Shown here: piece after piece, positions 46,435 through 58,739 of the stretch
How the letters are laid out: the number at the start of each line of letters is the position of its first letter
How positions within the stretch are numbered: position 1 is the stretch's first letter
From: Nymphaea colorata
Taxonomy: Eukaryota; Streptophyta; Magnoliopsida; Nymphaeales; Nymphaeaceae
Reading direction: 5' to 3'
Length of the DNA: 64,000 nt
NCBI RefSeq assembly: GCF_008831285.2
Contig: NC_045150.1
Coordinates: 1,502,001-1,566,000 of the forward strand
Program-made: the position numbers and the translations under genes
Notes under the pieces: generated by a model
The model's input: the letters and a program-made list of their open reading frames with translations, nothing else
What the model was told of the DNA's origin: nothing
Databases searched by the model: none

Positions 46435-49400
46435 TCTGTTTTGAGTCTTTGAATTCTAAGTTAACCAAACTAAAATTTCCTAATTTTGACACATATTATT
46501 TGTTAAACTTGGATTAGAAGTTACGTTTCTTAAATGCATTTCAACTAGGAAACATTATATAATTTTGTCCAACGTTTAATTGTTAGGATGTAGAAGAAAC
46601 TGTCCATTAATCAGATCATATTTCCCATAAGAAACATGGTTTATTATTAAATCATGCATTTGAAAACATGCGTTTTAAAACTCGATATTATTGCTTGGAG
46701 AAATCAATGATCATGTGATTCAAAAGTCATCGATAGCTACCTTTTGTTTTATTCGCAAAATCTTTAAATGCCATATACTTTTGGAAGCCAAAATGTGCAT
46801 TTTATGTGCAAATTAATTAACTTAAACCATTTCTTAACGTATCATCTGTGTTTGTGTATTTTCCAATTCCTCAACTTGCACTAGTGCTTCTTCCTTTATA
46901 CAATAAGTATGGAGAAAGCATATACTTCACAGACCAAGCAAAAGGAATTCATAGCTTTAATTTAACTCAAATTTTTTTGGACAGTGTGTGTGTGTAAGCA
47001 GAAACTTCTTCCAACTTGTAGTTTGTTCTCAGAAAATACTCTTATCCCCTTTTGGTGCATACTTGTTGCATGTACGCAGCTCAATCTGATGATTCTTGCG
47101 GCTGTAATTTTCGTGAAATGTAAAACAAGGCTTTAAATTCTCTTCAAAGTAAAAAAATTTAGCTGCATTTCTTTCAAATATTACTCTCCAGTCTTAATGG
47201 CTAAATTACATGCTAACAAATTTTGTTTTTCTAATAAAAAAAGGTTTGCTTCAAAATCCACATAAAAGACGCTGGTTCGTTGTTTGGGTTGCTAACACGA
47301 TAACTTGTTGCACCGTTCCGCATGGAGTTATTTTTGCAAAGGCCATTTTTTCATATTTCACTTTTATTTTTATAGAAGGGATTTTCCAGTTTACAATCAA
47401 GGGTATTTCTGTCCCGTGTTACTGGCCTAACATAAGTCTGTCCCTTGGGAAAATTGTAAAAATATTTTATTCTTAAAAATTATGGGGGAAAAAAGAAAGA
47501 AAGAAAGAAAATAACAAGTATATATGAAGAAGCTTTGGAATATTCCTATCCCTTTCTTGAAACAGCTCCGAAGTAATATTTAATTGCAAGAGACACACTT
47601 GCGTTCCAAATTTGCGCAAAGAATGACCTTCAGGAGAGTCAAATTTTATACACTGGCGTCATATGTATATTATTGGTTTTATACATAAAAGAATGAGAGT
47701 TTTTTGACCCTTCAACCCAACACTAGTAGCTAGATTGACAAGATGCTTGATTTTTCTTTTATTTAGAGCTGCGCTTCAGCCACATCTTTCTAATAAGCTC
47801 TTATTAGTTAATGCTCCAACTGCAATTGCTTTAAAAGATTCTAAAGCAATTTTATTGGCCAAGTAGGCCCTAGGGTAGATCTAAAATCAGAATTTCACAG
47901 TAGTTAATTTATGGCCGATGGAGCCTCCGGAGGAATCTCGCTTCCAAATATTCACATTTGGAATTCCTTGGGAAATAATTTATTGTCCACCATCGATTGA
48001 ACATTAAACCTGTTCATGGCTCCCGTTGATCTTCATTCGAATTGGCTTAAAAAGTTTCCATTTGTTCGAGTTGCCCTCTCTGTTGTTGTTAAAGAGGCAG
48101 GTTTCTTCAATAGGTGGCTTACACCGAATCCGTGTTCCACTGTTTCACCAAATGAATATTTTGGCTTTTTGTGGAAAACCACTCTTCTGAATTCCATTTT
48201 TGTCTTATAGTGTTATCATCAAGGGTATTTTTGACATTTCCTGCCCCTAACCCATACCGACATTTTAGGAGCCAAACATATTAACCTATTCTGATGTATT
48301 AATGAACGGGGTGATTGGCAGAAACCGCTTAAAAAAATTATGGGGTAAATTCAAATCAATTAAGAGCTGTGCAACTCTCCCCTTTGAAAACCGAAAATTA
48401 TTTGGGCTTTTGCCTTACCAAACTTAATAACTTACATCACCTTTGTAAAGCAAATTCAAATTTACCACATCATTTCTCTGTTATTTGCTATCAATTTGTT
48501 CAAAATTTTTATAAATTATAAACAATTTTTCAAAAAAAAATCAATTTAGATTTCAAAACTTCCAAAATTCAAGAGCGTCTTAATTTATTGTTCCAAGCTG
48601 TGAACGACATTGTTTATTTGGAGCTCTGATGAAACAAACAGACCTTTTGACCATGACATTGTTTTTTAAAAGGTCAAAACATTATATGAGTTTTTCATGA
48701 ATTTGTCTCAACCATTGAAACAGATTCATCAGACACTAGAATAGAATTAATGAAACACTTGAAAATATTTATGTTACCACACTCCATGTAGCACTAGGTA
48801 GATGCAAGCTCCAACACTACATCTTGCATTGGCTGCAAGTGAAAAAGATGCCACAAGTTTGAAACAATATAAGGCGCTTTTAATTTATTAAATATTTTCA
48901 AAAATAGTTTTAAATTAATTTTTAATTAAAAAACCCAGATTATTCTTTAGACAGTGTTTGCTCTGCTTTGACAAAATTTTCAAATGTGCTGTTGAGAAAG
49001 TTCAACCAAAAAAAGATTTTTTTTTGACCAAAAATACGCGGAGGGTTGGAACACGCAGTGGGTGTTCGGACCACCGGTCACCTTGTGTTATGATCAATTC
49101 CTTCTCACCATTTTCATATTCGTTTGATGTTATCGAGGGAACATATCTTTAATTTATTTCATTTATCCCTTTATGTGGTTTGCCTTCCTTATCGTTTCGG
49201 TGGAGTAGGTATTCTTTCTCTCTCTCTCTCTCATTTGTTGGCTTCAAATGAAATAATTAATAAACGTTGCTTAAAGCTTGCTCAAACATGTGACGGGGAG
49301 CGTGAGCAAGCCCCTCTCGATTCCCTCCATAAAAGAAAACGTATGTTTTTTAACTTAAATATCTAATTTTTAATAATAAATTAGTTCAAATAGTAATTTT

Positions 49401-49610
49401 AACAAATAAACATAATTAAAATGCCCGCATATAAATTTGTAAATGAAACGCTTAAAATTTTCATATATTGCAGTTTTCATATTTAATTATTCAAATGTAG
49501 CATCTACTTCTAAAAAAAAAGTAACGTTTCAATAAAAAAAGTAGATCAAACAGTTAGTCTTGGCAAATAAAACCCAAAGAACGTGCCAACAGGTGGACTA
49601 GTGAAAAAGT
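46435..49610. other. No gene recognised
   Basis: AT-rich DNA. Words ggtgcatacttgttgcatg near 47.05 kb resemble ggtgcaagtttgttgcatg at 4.68 kb, probably one dispersed repeat. The frames at 47210-47476 and 48016-48210 have no known domain. Confidence 0.35.
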
Positions 49611-49618
49611 ACATAGAT

Positions 49619-49920
49619 GGTGTTCGGATGGCACCCTTTCAAAACTTGGGTTAATTGTGGAAAACAAATTTTGGGAAAACTTAGTTAAAAGCTCAAATTT
49701 TTAAAATTTGTTTTAATGTTTGGATGAGAATATATAAGATAAAAATTTGGGGTGACAGCAAATGCCAGTTTCCCCTACCAACTCTTTCTTGGCAGGGGGA
49801 GGTCTTTTCATGTCCTTTGTAAAAATTAGGTTTTCACAAAAATAATCTAAACACGCCTGAAATTAGGTTTTGGAGGCAAAACCTTCCAAAACCTAGTTTC
49901 AGGTCACCATCCGAACGACC
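49619..49920. mobile_element. hAT-like MITE with 8-bp target duplication
   Basis: 302 bp. The left end ggtgttcggatgg and the right end (reverse complement ggtcgttcggatgg) form an inverted repeat. Direct repeats acatagat (49611-49618) and acttagat (49921-49928) match at 7 of 8 bases. The interior is itself partly self-complementary (caaaacttgggtt against aacctagtttcagg). An 8-bp duplication is the hAT signature. Confidence 0.75.
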
Positions 49921-50414
49921 ACTTAGATTTTCACAAGTTTCAGTTATCATATTAAGTTACTAAAATAATCTATCATTTATCGAAATGTGTGTCCATGTAT
50001 GTGCATATGTATATATTGTACCGGAGGTAGAGAGAGAAAGAGAGGCGAGAAAATGAAAATTCATTGAAAACAAAACTCTAGTGACAAGGCATTATAATCA
50101 ACAAGGTAATAGAAGAAAATAAAAAAGACAAACAAAAATTAATAAACAAAACAAGAACAAAAACAAATGGAGGAGTTGCAGATAGAGAGCTAGTTAGAAA
50201 CATATGTCCTACAACTAATGCAATCTACAAGGTAAGACATCTACTTTCACAATACATTGGACTGAAGCAACATTCTTCACGAATGAGAAATAAATATTTC
50301 TTAAAAAGGAACATTTAGCTACCATAGTAAAGTCAACTAAACAGTGACCTTGCTTATCGTGAAACACCTTCACGTGTGACACATCTACTATGTGGGTCCA
50401 GCCAGTCACCCACC

Positions 50415-50620
50415 TAGGGGCGGAGCCAAGGTCACATGGGCCTTGGCCACACCTCAATTTTTTTTTAAAGTTATATGTAAATTTTAGAAAATTTCAATTG
50501 TTTCATATAAAATTTTTGAAAAATGATATTTCGACCCTAATCAAAATTTAGAAACTTTAATTTGGTTTCCTTCGTAAAAGATTTCTACTTCCAACCTTCA
50601 ACTCACTCAAGCAATGACCT
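50415..50620. mobile_element. GGGGCG-ended MITE, one end preserved
   Basis: Head taggggcggagccaaggtc, then gggccttggcc and poly(T), then ttatatgtaaatttt as in 33425-33609. The distal end is not recognisable. Confidence 0.5.
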
Positions 50621-51805
50621 GATCCACTCTCACCTACCTTCATCTACTTTTCCCTACTAAATACTCCTCCAATATTACGAAGTGCCTTTTTTTTTTTTAT
50701 TGCATGGGGCTATTTGCTTCCTTAAATCATGACATCGCCTTCTTGAAAAGCTTTTCCGCCCAAAGACTGCAGGGTTATGAATAGAGATCTTGAATCTATG
50801 ACAGTAAGGATGTACACAAATTTTGGCACGGAATTTTGACATCCAAATTTTGTAAGAGTGTATCAACAGTTTTTTGAAAAAGCACTCTTAATTGGTTTGT
50901 TTATGAACACCGGTATATGTAGGCCAATGTTGGTAGTAATATATCTTTGACTTCAAATTTTGTTCAGCTTCTTAATCTCGAGGTCTCTCTTTATAACCCT
51001 TTTTTTGTCAAAAACTTGTTTTTTCTTTCTCATTTATGAAAAGGAAAATCAAAGTTATAAAAAATGTTGGCTTATAAATCAAAATAATTACGCCTTTCCT
51101 CCTCCGTGCATCTTTTTGCATATACACATATTTTATTATGCATTTATTTCAGTTTAACTTTACTTTTTCTTGGTTGAGAAATTTACCTGTGTTCTTGACT
51201 TCCAATTTATTGATTTATTTAAGTAGATCATGAAAACCATATTAAAAATTCCAACTAATCTCCTTATATCCCTTTAATACACATTTTATCTATGTGTTTT
51301 ATCAAGGTTAGTGGGCGCATCTATTGGACAGTACAATACGTCATGTTAAGTTTTCTCGGCACCAAAGCGACCACACCATTGGTTGAGCTAAAAGATGAGG
51401 GCAACGAGCAGAGGTTTATAAGTTAAGAGTTCGGTAGGGGAACTGATGATTTCCTGTCAACTGGATTCTTATGAGATGATGGAGGCACATGAGATTCTAA
51501 AATATTGCCAAATCTAGTTGGACAAGGACCCAAAGGCATTATATGTTATCCAACAAGTAAATAAAATCTATATAAAAAACGATATCGCTACTTGTTCATG
51601 TACGTAATCCCAAACAGCGGAGACAGTGAGGTCACATCCAAGTCCTTTTCAGCCATCGCGATAGGATAAGAGCACATACCAACCTTTTGGAGAAGCACAT
51701 CTTAATTGTCCTCGGGACATCTGCCCTGCTGTAAACCTTGCCAATAACCCGTGGGCTCATTAGGCGGTATGTTCGCTTACGGCTCTTCAATGTGCTTCAT
51801 TAATG

Positions 51806-51808
<3 letters not shown>

Positions 51809-51852
<44 letters not shown>
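51809..51852. repeat. (AT)n microsatellite
   Basis: About 22 AT units. Confidence 0.95.
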
Positions 51853-51855
<3 letters not shown>

Positions 51856-52126
51856 GCTACGAGACACTTATATGCCAAATTAGTTGACAATCATATGGGA
51901 CAGAAACCCAGGCTCTACTTTTAAGATACAGAAATGCTCCACAAAAGAAGATAAGGAATTTCTATTTGTGAAACTCATTTGTTCCATCATTTGAGGGGTA
52001 TTTAGGTCTTTTTTTACAGTTTGGTTTCCAATTTTAGTTATATTTCACCATCCGATTCCCTTCAAATTGACACTCGAGACGATTCCCATCTAGCCTGGCA
52101 TAAAAGGGTCTGAATGCTACTTGTTA

Positions 52127-52184
<58 letters not shown>
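52127..52184. repeat. (AT)n microsatellite, one GT interruption
   Basis: About 29 dinucleotide units. Confidence 0.95.
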
Positions 52185-52190
<6 letters not shown>

Positions 52191-52479
52191 TTGAAGATCG
52201 TCACTAAAAGCACTATAAATTGTTCTGGAAAGTACCATGCATTGTTAATGCATCGTAGACTCTCATTAATGCTCCTATGAGTATATATGTATGCCGCAAC
52301 CTACACAAACTTGCACAAGTGTTCTACAAGTATCCCCTAAACAATTTGGATCTTAATTATTGCGTGTTTCAAACGAACCTAAGAGGTCATTTGGCTTTAA
52401 GGACACCAATAAATTTATAGAGCACTTTGAATATACATAAATGTTTAGGGCAGATTTATAGAACACATACACGATATTC

Positions 52480-52815
52480 CTAATGACAAAAAGCTTCTAA
52501 AAGAAGTTTCCAATACCTCTTTTTGGGCTTCCTTGTGCAAAAATCTGTTACAAGTAGTCCAAATATACCAGACTGTAGTTGGAAAACTTCCTATAGACCT
52601 CAAAATAGTTCCTTTGCTTGGTCTTAAGAGTCACAAAAACATAACTAAGATCTAATTTACGAAACTTCCAATAAATCATCATCCAACAACTTTAAATAAT
52701 CGAGCATGTGAAAAACAAGTGCTCCCTAGTCTCGTGGGAGTAGACATAAAATAAGTGGCTGGATGGACCATGTTACGAGTAGTTGCATTTTGATTCATGC
52801 AAGCATCATCTCCTT
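52480..52815 (-). pseudogene. LINE (L1-type) 3' remnant, zinc-binding RVT tail
   Basis: The minus strand reads ETREHLFFTCSII, stop, then WMMIYWKFRKLDLS near 52.74-52.66 kb, the zf-RVT block of plant LINE ORF2. It later reads TTVWYIWTTCNRFLHKEAQK near 52.59-52.53 kb, the usual W.iW..RN..F tail. Upstream FVKLRVPQGDDACMNQNATT fits the approach to this domain. RT and endonuclease are absent, so this is a 5'-truncated copy. Confidence 0.75.
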
Positions 52816-52819
52816 GTGG

Positions 52820-53777
52820 AACCCGTAGTTTAACAAAAAAGTCATGGGCCTGGGGAAGTGGGTCAGGGCCCAATGGAGCCTAGGGAGGGTGAGGGAAGTG
52901 GCAACGGCACCCCCTAGACCTGTTTTCACAAAAGTACTTCTTGTGATTTTTAAAATTTTTATTTGGCCAATTTTGAAAATTATCTTTCGGCCCTATAAAA
53001 TTTTGAACCCCCAAGAGAAAATGTTTTGCTTTGCCATTCTCGACTGGCATTAACTGTGTGGTCATTGAACCTGGTTGGGACAGTACCTATCTTTAGTTCT
53101 TAGCACATGTGAAATGAGAACTCCAAGACGCTTTTAGGTTGACATAAGAGACCCAAATTGAAGAAAACCTCTGTATGGAGGAAAAGAACCCCATCCTTTG
53201 CTGCCAAAGAAATATATAAACAAGAAATAAAATAGAGACTTACAACATTAGAGTGGTATGGAAAAACAAAAAAAGGGGGTCAGCCCTCTTACAAAAAATT
53301 CTTACCGCTCTTTGAATAACACAAATACAGTAGTTTTGAGGATCATCTTAGACGTTGCAATGAAATAGAAGAACTCACTTTAATGAAATGTAGAGCTCGG
53401 AACACAAAATGGAGGTATGGGTAGTAGGTTGGAGGAGTTGTCAATTGTTTTAGTCACCACATTTTCCACCCATTCATTACTGAAGTGAACCAAGAACTTG
53501 CTGGAACCATTGGTCAACCCCCTCGACACTAGATTGCTGAGGCATTGGACTAGTATCTATACTATCTGAACCTCACAGTAAAGAACTGGTTTCTAGGGAA
53601 TTGACACCATCTAGAAACACTTTAGATTTCTTCACCTCCATCAGTTGTAACATGTAGCAATATGAATATTAAAGTCAAAACCATCTTTCTGGTCCAATCC
53701 ACCTCATGGGGTTCCAATTTCCAACTAAATATTGCCTCCTTGTCGTCATACTTTCATTGAAGCCCAGCTATGGATGG
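52820..53777. other. No gene recognised, left flank of the Tat-type element
   Basis: Includes a GC-rich patch at 52.85-52.92 kb (gcctagggagggtgaggg) that may be another degraded GGGGCG-family head. The five bases before the LTR (gcacg, 53778-53782) would be the target duplication; its partner lies beyond the right edge. Confidence 0.35.
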
Positions 53778-55461
53778 GCACGTGTTTGCACCCCACCCCT
53801 TTTTCAAAGAGCGTCAAAATGCGAATTAGTAAAATTCTTTCAAAATTAGGGTTTTGAGAAAAAAAATTTAAGAGAAAGGGATCCGCCCGTCTGTACGAGG
53901 TCCAACCATTCCTACCGCCTTTAACAAGGGTAATTAGACCAATGACCAAGAATCATTTGGATCATGTACGAGTTATTGGTACAAATCATGTATGCTTGTG
54001 CATTGAGGTTTTGGACTCAAGAATCAAAATTCATTTTGAATAAGTGATTTGAACTTGTTTTGAAAATGAATTTGAAGATTGGAGGGTTTTTAAGTTGATT
54101 TAAAGACCTTTGTTTTTGTGCCATTTGATTTGAAATCCACAATTCAAAGATTTTCAAATTGAGTTCTTTATTGTGAACTCAAGATGACTCATAAGTTGAA
54201 ATTGTGACCATTTTATGATCAAAATTGATTTTGAATTCTTCTTTTGCCAAATCGTGAGTTGGTCTAAGATATTTAGAAACTTGTGATTTGGTTAGGTAGA
54301 GTTGATTCTTTTGATGGAACATAGGTTCCAAATTGTTACAAAACGTGTTGTTTTTTAAACATATTTTGGCCAAGATTGTGAATGCATTGCTTGTGTTTTC
54401 TTTTGAACTTAAGTGAAGTTTACAAATTCTTATTGTAATATGACTTGGTCACTTTTTGCAACTCAAATTTGAATTACTTAATTTCTTGAGAATGTGCATG
54501 TGGTGCTATTGACTTTGGATGAAAGTGAATGCATGAAATAAGAAGGAAAACTACATGAGACATTCATCCTTCTCTCTCTCATAATCTCTCAAAATTCATT
54601 CATATGAAGCATTCATTTTTTACTCTCTCATAACCTCTCAAAGTCCGTTCATTGCAATTACATGTCATACAATTTACACATAAAGATTGATTTTAATTAA
54701 GATGTAGCACTTTCTCTAAATGTGCTCATCATATTATTAGGCACATAAATTAGAGATGCAATCCATAAGCTTGAGACTTAACAAAATGATGAAGAATGAT
54801 GCCAAAATCAATTTTTAAACTAGATGGCAGACATGGATGACATCCACTTATGTAAAAAAAAAAAAATCAGATTTTGGGCTGATTTAAATAGGTGAAAATT
54901 GTGGACATTGATTCCAATAGGGAACTTGTTTCTTAGATAGAAACAATAAGTCTTTCAAACCTATTCAAATTTCAGATTTCATATCAAAGGAATCATCAAC
55001 TGCTTTGAACAATTTTAGGATAGTTTGTCTTCATTTTGGAGAAATGAAAATGAAAATTTTTAGCATTTGAAGAGATGGATTAGCCTCATGCAAATCTGAA
55101 AACGTATGAATGAGAACAACAATTTATAAAAAAGTATTTTAAGATGTCGATTGGATAGGTTTAATTTTTTTTATTGTTTCTCAAAGCATAGCTACTTTGT
55201 GACTGAAAATTAACACCTCAAATATGTAACATTTGACATTCATGAGCTAATTACTATAAATCATGGTCTAATTTCAACAACTTGCATACATTTTACGTAT
55301 GGATTGCTGAAATTAGGTAAATTTTAAAATGAAACGAAAACGATTTCACAGCCTTGTACTATGAAAATCAACAAAATGATCACCATTCTTAAAAACCAGT
55401 ATGGAAATGTGTTCCAACCTGATTTTAAAAGAGAAAAATGATTTTTAACAAGAGATTGCAC

Positions 55462-55462
55462 A

Positions 55463-55529
<67 letters not shown>
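55462..55529. repeat. (TG)n(TA)n compound microsatellite inside the LTR
   Basis: About 9 TG units run into about 25 TA units. Confidence 0.95.
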
Positions 55530-55531
<2 letters not shown>

Positions 55532-56330
55532 TACTCTTCAAAATGAGGTTTAAACAAAGAACTGCATAACTCATGAATCATGATGATTCATGGCTGGGTT
55601 CTTTTACGTAGTAAGATTGAAAACTTATTTTTAGTCTCCCTACCACCACCCTTGGTCAATTAAATTTAAAGACATGAATCAAAATGACTTTAAATAAAAA
55701 AGAAAACATTACAATGCTCAAGCTAATTCATCCATAATTTTGCCATGCAAAAATGTATCCATCCCTAACAAGCATTGTCATCATATATGTTGCAGCAAAA
55801 TTACTCTCTCACCGTGGGATTATCTCATGGTAGGGAGTTCAAAATGGTTTTAAGCTTGGTTTTTTGAAAGGGACATGACCTTGGGGCCTTTTCAAAATTT
55901 GATACATGGGTTAATCTTTTTAGAAAAACTAACTCATGCATACATTTTGCATTAATGTGTATATTTAATCATAGTTTTTTTCTAGCTGGACATTATTCCC
56001 AACTATAAAATAAATGAAAATAAGCCTCTCCCATGAATTGCTGAAATTAAAATGAACCAACAAGAAACTAAAGTATATGAGAAATGGAGCTTGTAGTGGG
56101 GAAGAGAAAGCTTCTTTCCATGAAAATGCTAAGTAAGGGTTCACTTAAAAACCTTAACTTAACAAACTCGATAGAGAGAATAGGGGAGATGAAAAAGAAA
56201 ATGAGAGAAAGGGGGGAAGAAGGCTTGGACGAATCTTCTTTCTCCTCATTGGCTTCTCCCTCCTAGATCCTTGGCTGAACAACTTGATGGAAACTTCAAA
56301 ATTTAGTCCTCCCCTTAGTGGCCAAGGGAA

Positions 56331-56340
56331 GCTCATATAG
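56331..56340 (-). promoter_or_regulatory. TATA-like box, LTR duplication unit 1
   Basis: The minus strand reads CTATATGAGC, the counterpart of the better box in unit 2 with one base changed. Confidence 0.4.
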
Positions 56341-57273
56341 AGGAGGTGGGTTCAACCACCTTCTTAACTCACATTGGGAACTCACTTAAGACCTTGAGGA
56401 CTTGTAGAATGAGTTGAATAAGGTTTAATGGCTCTAATTGACCATTCTTAGCCCATTTACATGAGCTAGGTAGGCTGGGCTACGCATGGTCAACCTTGGT
56501 TAAGAACTAGCTGACCAACTTTGACCAAAATTTTGGATGAAAATATCCTTGCACCGGATTTTGCCTTATTTTACTCTATTATTTTTTTCTTGGTTTGAAA
56601 TGGAGCTTGTTAGGTTAAAACCTAGTTGTTAAGCTCTAAATGTTATTGAATTATGACAATTCAATTAAAATTTGAATAAAATTGGAAAATTCTATCAAAT
56701 TTGGTTTGAAAAGGGTATTTTCATCCATTACTTGATTAAAGACGGATTTCAACTGAATCAAACTCTGGTTTGAAATATTGAATTTTAATTTGGTATTTGA
56801 TTTATGCATTTGATAAATCCAAATGTATATTTACCTTTCATAAAATCCTAATTTAGGTTTTGTAATCTCAATTTGCTCATCAAAAGGCAAAATTGTTCAG
56901 ATTGATCAATTGACTAAAGTCAAAGCTCATTTGCGAGTAGTTTGGCTTCGTTTGAGGTAATTTGAGCTAAGAAAAGTCTTAATTGAGCTAAATTGTACGT
57001 TGACTGAGTTTAGTCAAAGTGGATTCGATTTGGTCAAAGTTTATTTTCATCCACTGATTGGGTCGCGGGACAGACCTACCCTTTTGATTGAGCTAGGCCC
57101 ATGTTGACCGAACCTAGCTGAAATTGGCACCACATTTGAGTTCACCTGGGTCAAACCTACTTGGATTAAGTAGGTTAGGTGAGTTTAATTCTAACACTTA
57201 TTGCTCATTAGTTGCAGTAACTTGATGGAAACTTCAAAATTTCGTCTCTTCCCCTCTTGGTGGCCAAGGGGAA

Positions 57274-57283
57274 GCTTATATAG
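57274..57283 (-). promoter_or_regulatory. TATA box, LTR duplication unit 2
   Basis: The minus strand reads CTATATAAGC, a canonical plant TATA, about 1.44 kb inside the LTR from its U3 edge. It would drive transcription leftwards through R-U5. Confidence 0.5.
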
Positions 57284-58424
57284 AGGAGGAGGTGAGTTCA
57301 TTCACCTTCTTAACTCACCTTGAAAACTCACTTAAAACTTTGGGGACTTGTAGAATGAGTTAAAAAGGGTTCAATGGATCTAATTGACCATTCTTAGCCC
57401 ATTTACACAAGCTAGGCTGGGCTAGGCATGATCAACCTTGGTTCAGACCCAACTGACCAACGTTGACCAAAATTTTGGATGAAAGTGCTCTTGCATCATA
57501 TTTTGCCTCATTTTACTCAATTTATTTTTTTCATGGTTTGAACTGGAGCTTGTTAGGTTAAAACCTAATTGTTAAGCTCAAAATGTTATTGAATTATGAC
57601 AATTCAATTAAAATTTGAAAATTCTATCAAATTTGGTTCGAAAAGGGTATTTCGTCCATAACTTGATTAAAGATGGATTTCAACCAAATCAAACGCTGGT
57701 TTGAAATGTTGAATTTTAATTTGATATTTTATTTATGCATTTGACAAATCCAAATGTATATTTGCCTTTCATAAAATCATAATTTAGGTTCTGTAATCTC
57801 AATTTGCTCATAAAAGGGCAAAATTGTCCTGATTGGTCAATTTTGATCAATTGACCAAAGTCAAAGCTCATTTGTGAAAAGTTTGACTTTGTTTGAGGTA
57901 ATTTGATGAGTTTGAGCTAAAAGAACTCTTAATCGAGCTAAATTATACTTTAACTGAATTTAGTAAAAGTGGATTCGATTTGGTCAAGTCTATTTTTGTC
58001 CACTGATTGGGTCGTGAGATAGACCTACCCTTTTGACTGAGCTGGGCCCATGTTGACCGAACCTACCTGAAATGGGCACCACATTTGGGTGCACCTGGGT
58101 GAAACCTACTTGGATTAAGTAGGTTAAGTGAGTTTAATTATAACACTTATTGCTCCTTTGAAATTTGATTTTTCTTTAACTAAGGGAGAGACAGAGAGAT
58201 TAATGTCGCTCTTTTCCTATGAACCCTTATTCATTGTCTCTTGAATATGATTTTTCTCATTTAATTGAGAGAAGAATATATATATTTTTTAAAAAAAGGT
58301 GGTACATGACCCCTGGGATGGCTTTCGACCACAGGGCTGGGTGGGGCCCACACGTGGGTCCCACATAGCTTTCTAGACCGAATTAGATCCAATTCTTGGA
58401 TTTGAATCAAAGTTTGAATTTTTC

Positions 58425-58544
58425 AATTGGATATGGATTTCAAATGACATTTGTAATTGGATTTGGATTCCAAATGACACTTGTAATTGGATTTAGATTC
58501 CAAATGACATTTGTAATTGGATTTGGATTCCAAATCATAATTTG
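58425..58544. repeat. Four 30-bp tandem repeats in U3
   Basis: Units start with aattgga at 58425, 58455, 58485 and 58515 and contain ggattccaaatgacatttgt. Such arrays near the U3 edge often carry enhancer-like sites. Confidence 0.85.
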
Positions 58545-58721
58545 GATCTAGTTTAGGCTCGTATTCCTGGTTTGGGATTTGCATCACGAGTCAAATTCAT
58601 AATTTGAATCTAAATTGTGTTTAGATTCTAAATTGTATTTGAAATTGCAATTTTTCACAATTCTTTTGTAAAATTTTAACATTTCTTCAATTCTGATATG
58701 AAAAAATTTGGGGTGTTAACA

Positions 58722-58737
58722 GATGCTCCTCTTTACT
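58722..58737 (-). other. Polypurine tract of the Tat-type element
   Basis: The minus strand reads AGTAAAGAGGAGCATC directly before the LTR start TGTTAACACCCC. Confidence 0.6.
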
Positions 58738-58739
58738 GT

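Larger units (their letters stand above)
50625..52475. other. No gene recognised; AT microsatellites
   Basis: Contains (AT)n at 51809-51852 and 52127-52184, the second interrupted once by GT. No coding similarity seen. Confidence 0.4.
56281..58156. repeat. 938-bp tandem duplication in the LTR
   Basis: Unit 1 is 56281-57218 and unit 2 is 57219-58156. Both begin aacttgatggaaacttcaaa and end with taacacttattgctc. Shared blocks run throughout (gaccattcttagcccattta, aaatgttattgaattatgac, gggtcgtgag or gggtcgcggg). Substitutions and small indels separate the units, so the duplication is not recent. Confidence 0.9.
53783..58721 (-). repeat. 3' LTR of the Tat-type element, 4,939 bp
   Basis: On the plus strand it starts tgtttgcacccc and ends ggggtgttaaca. 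The two edges are inverted copies matching at 10 of 12 bases (TGTTNNCACCCC), and TG/CA termini are kept. A purine-rich tract follows at 58722. The 5' portion (minus orientation) contains a 938-bp tandem duplication with a TATA-like box in each unit. The 3' portion (54.0-53.8 kb) has the word-rich U5 with gggttttgag and gaggtccaaccattcc. Edges are inferred, as the partner LTR is not in the window. Confidence 0.75.

Noticed and set aside
41401-52184. Direct repeat arrays as CRISPR-like structure
   Set aside because: The arrays are simple (AT)n runs or a three-unit minisatellite without spacers, in a plant nuclear context.
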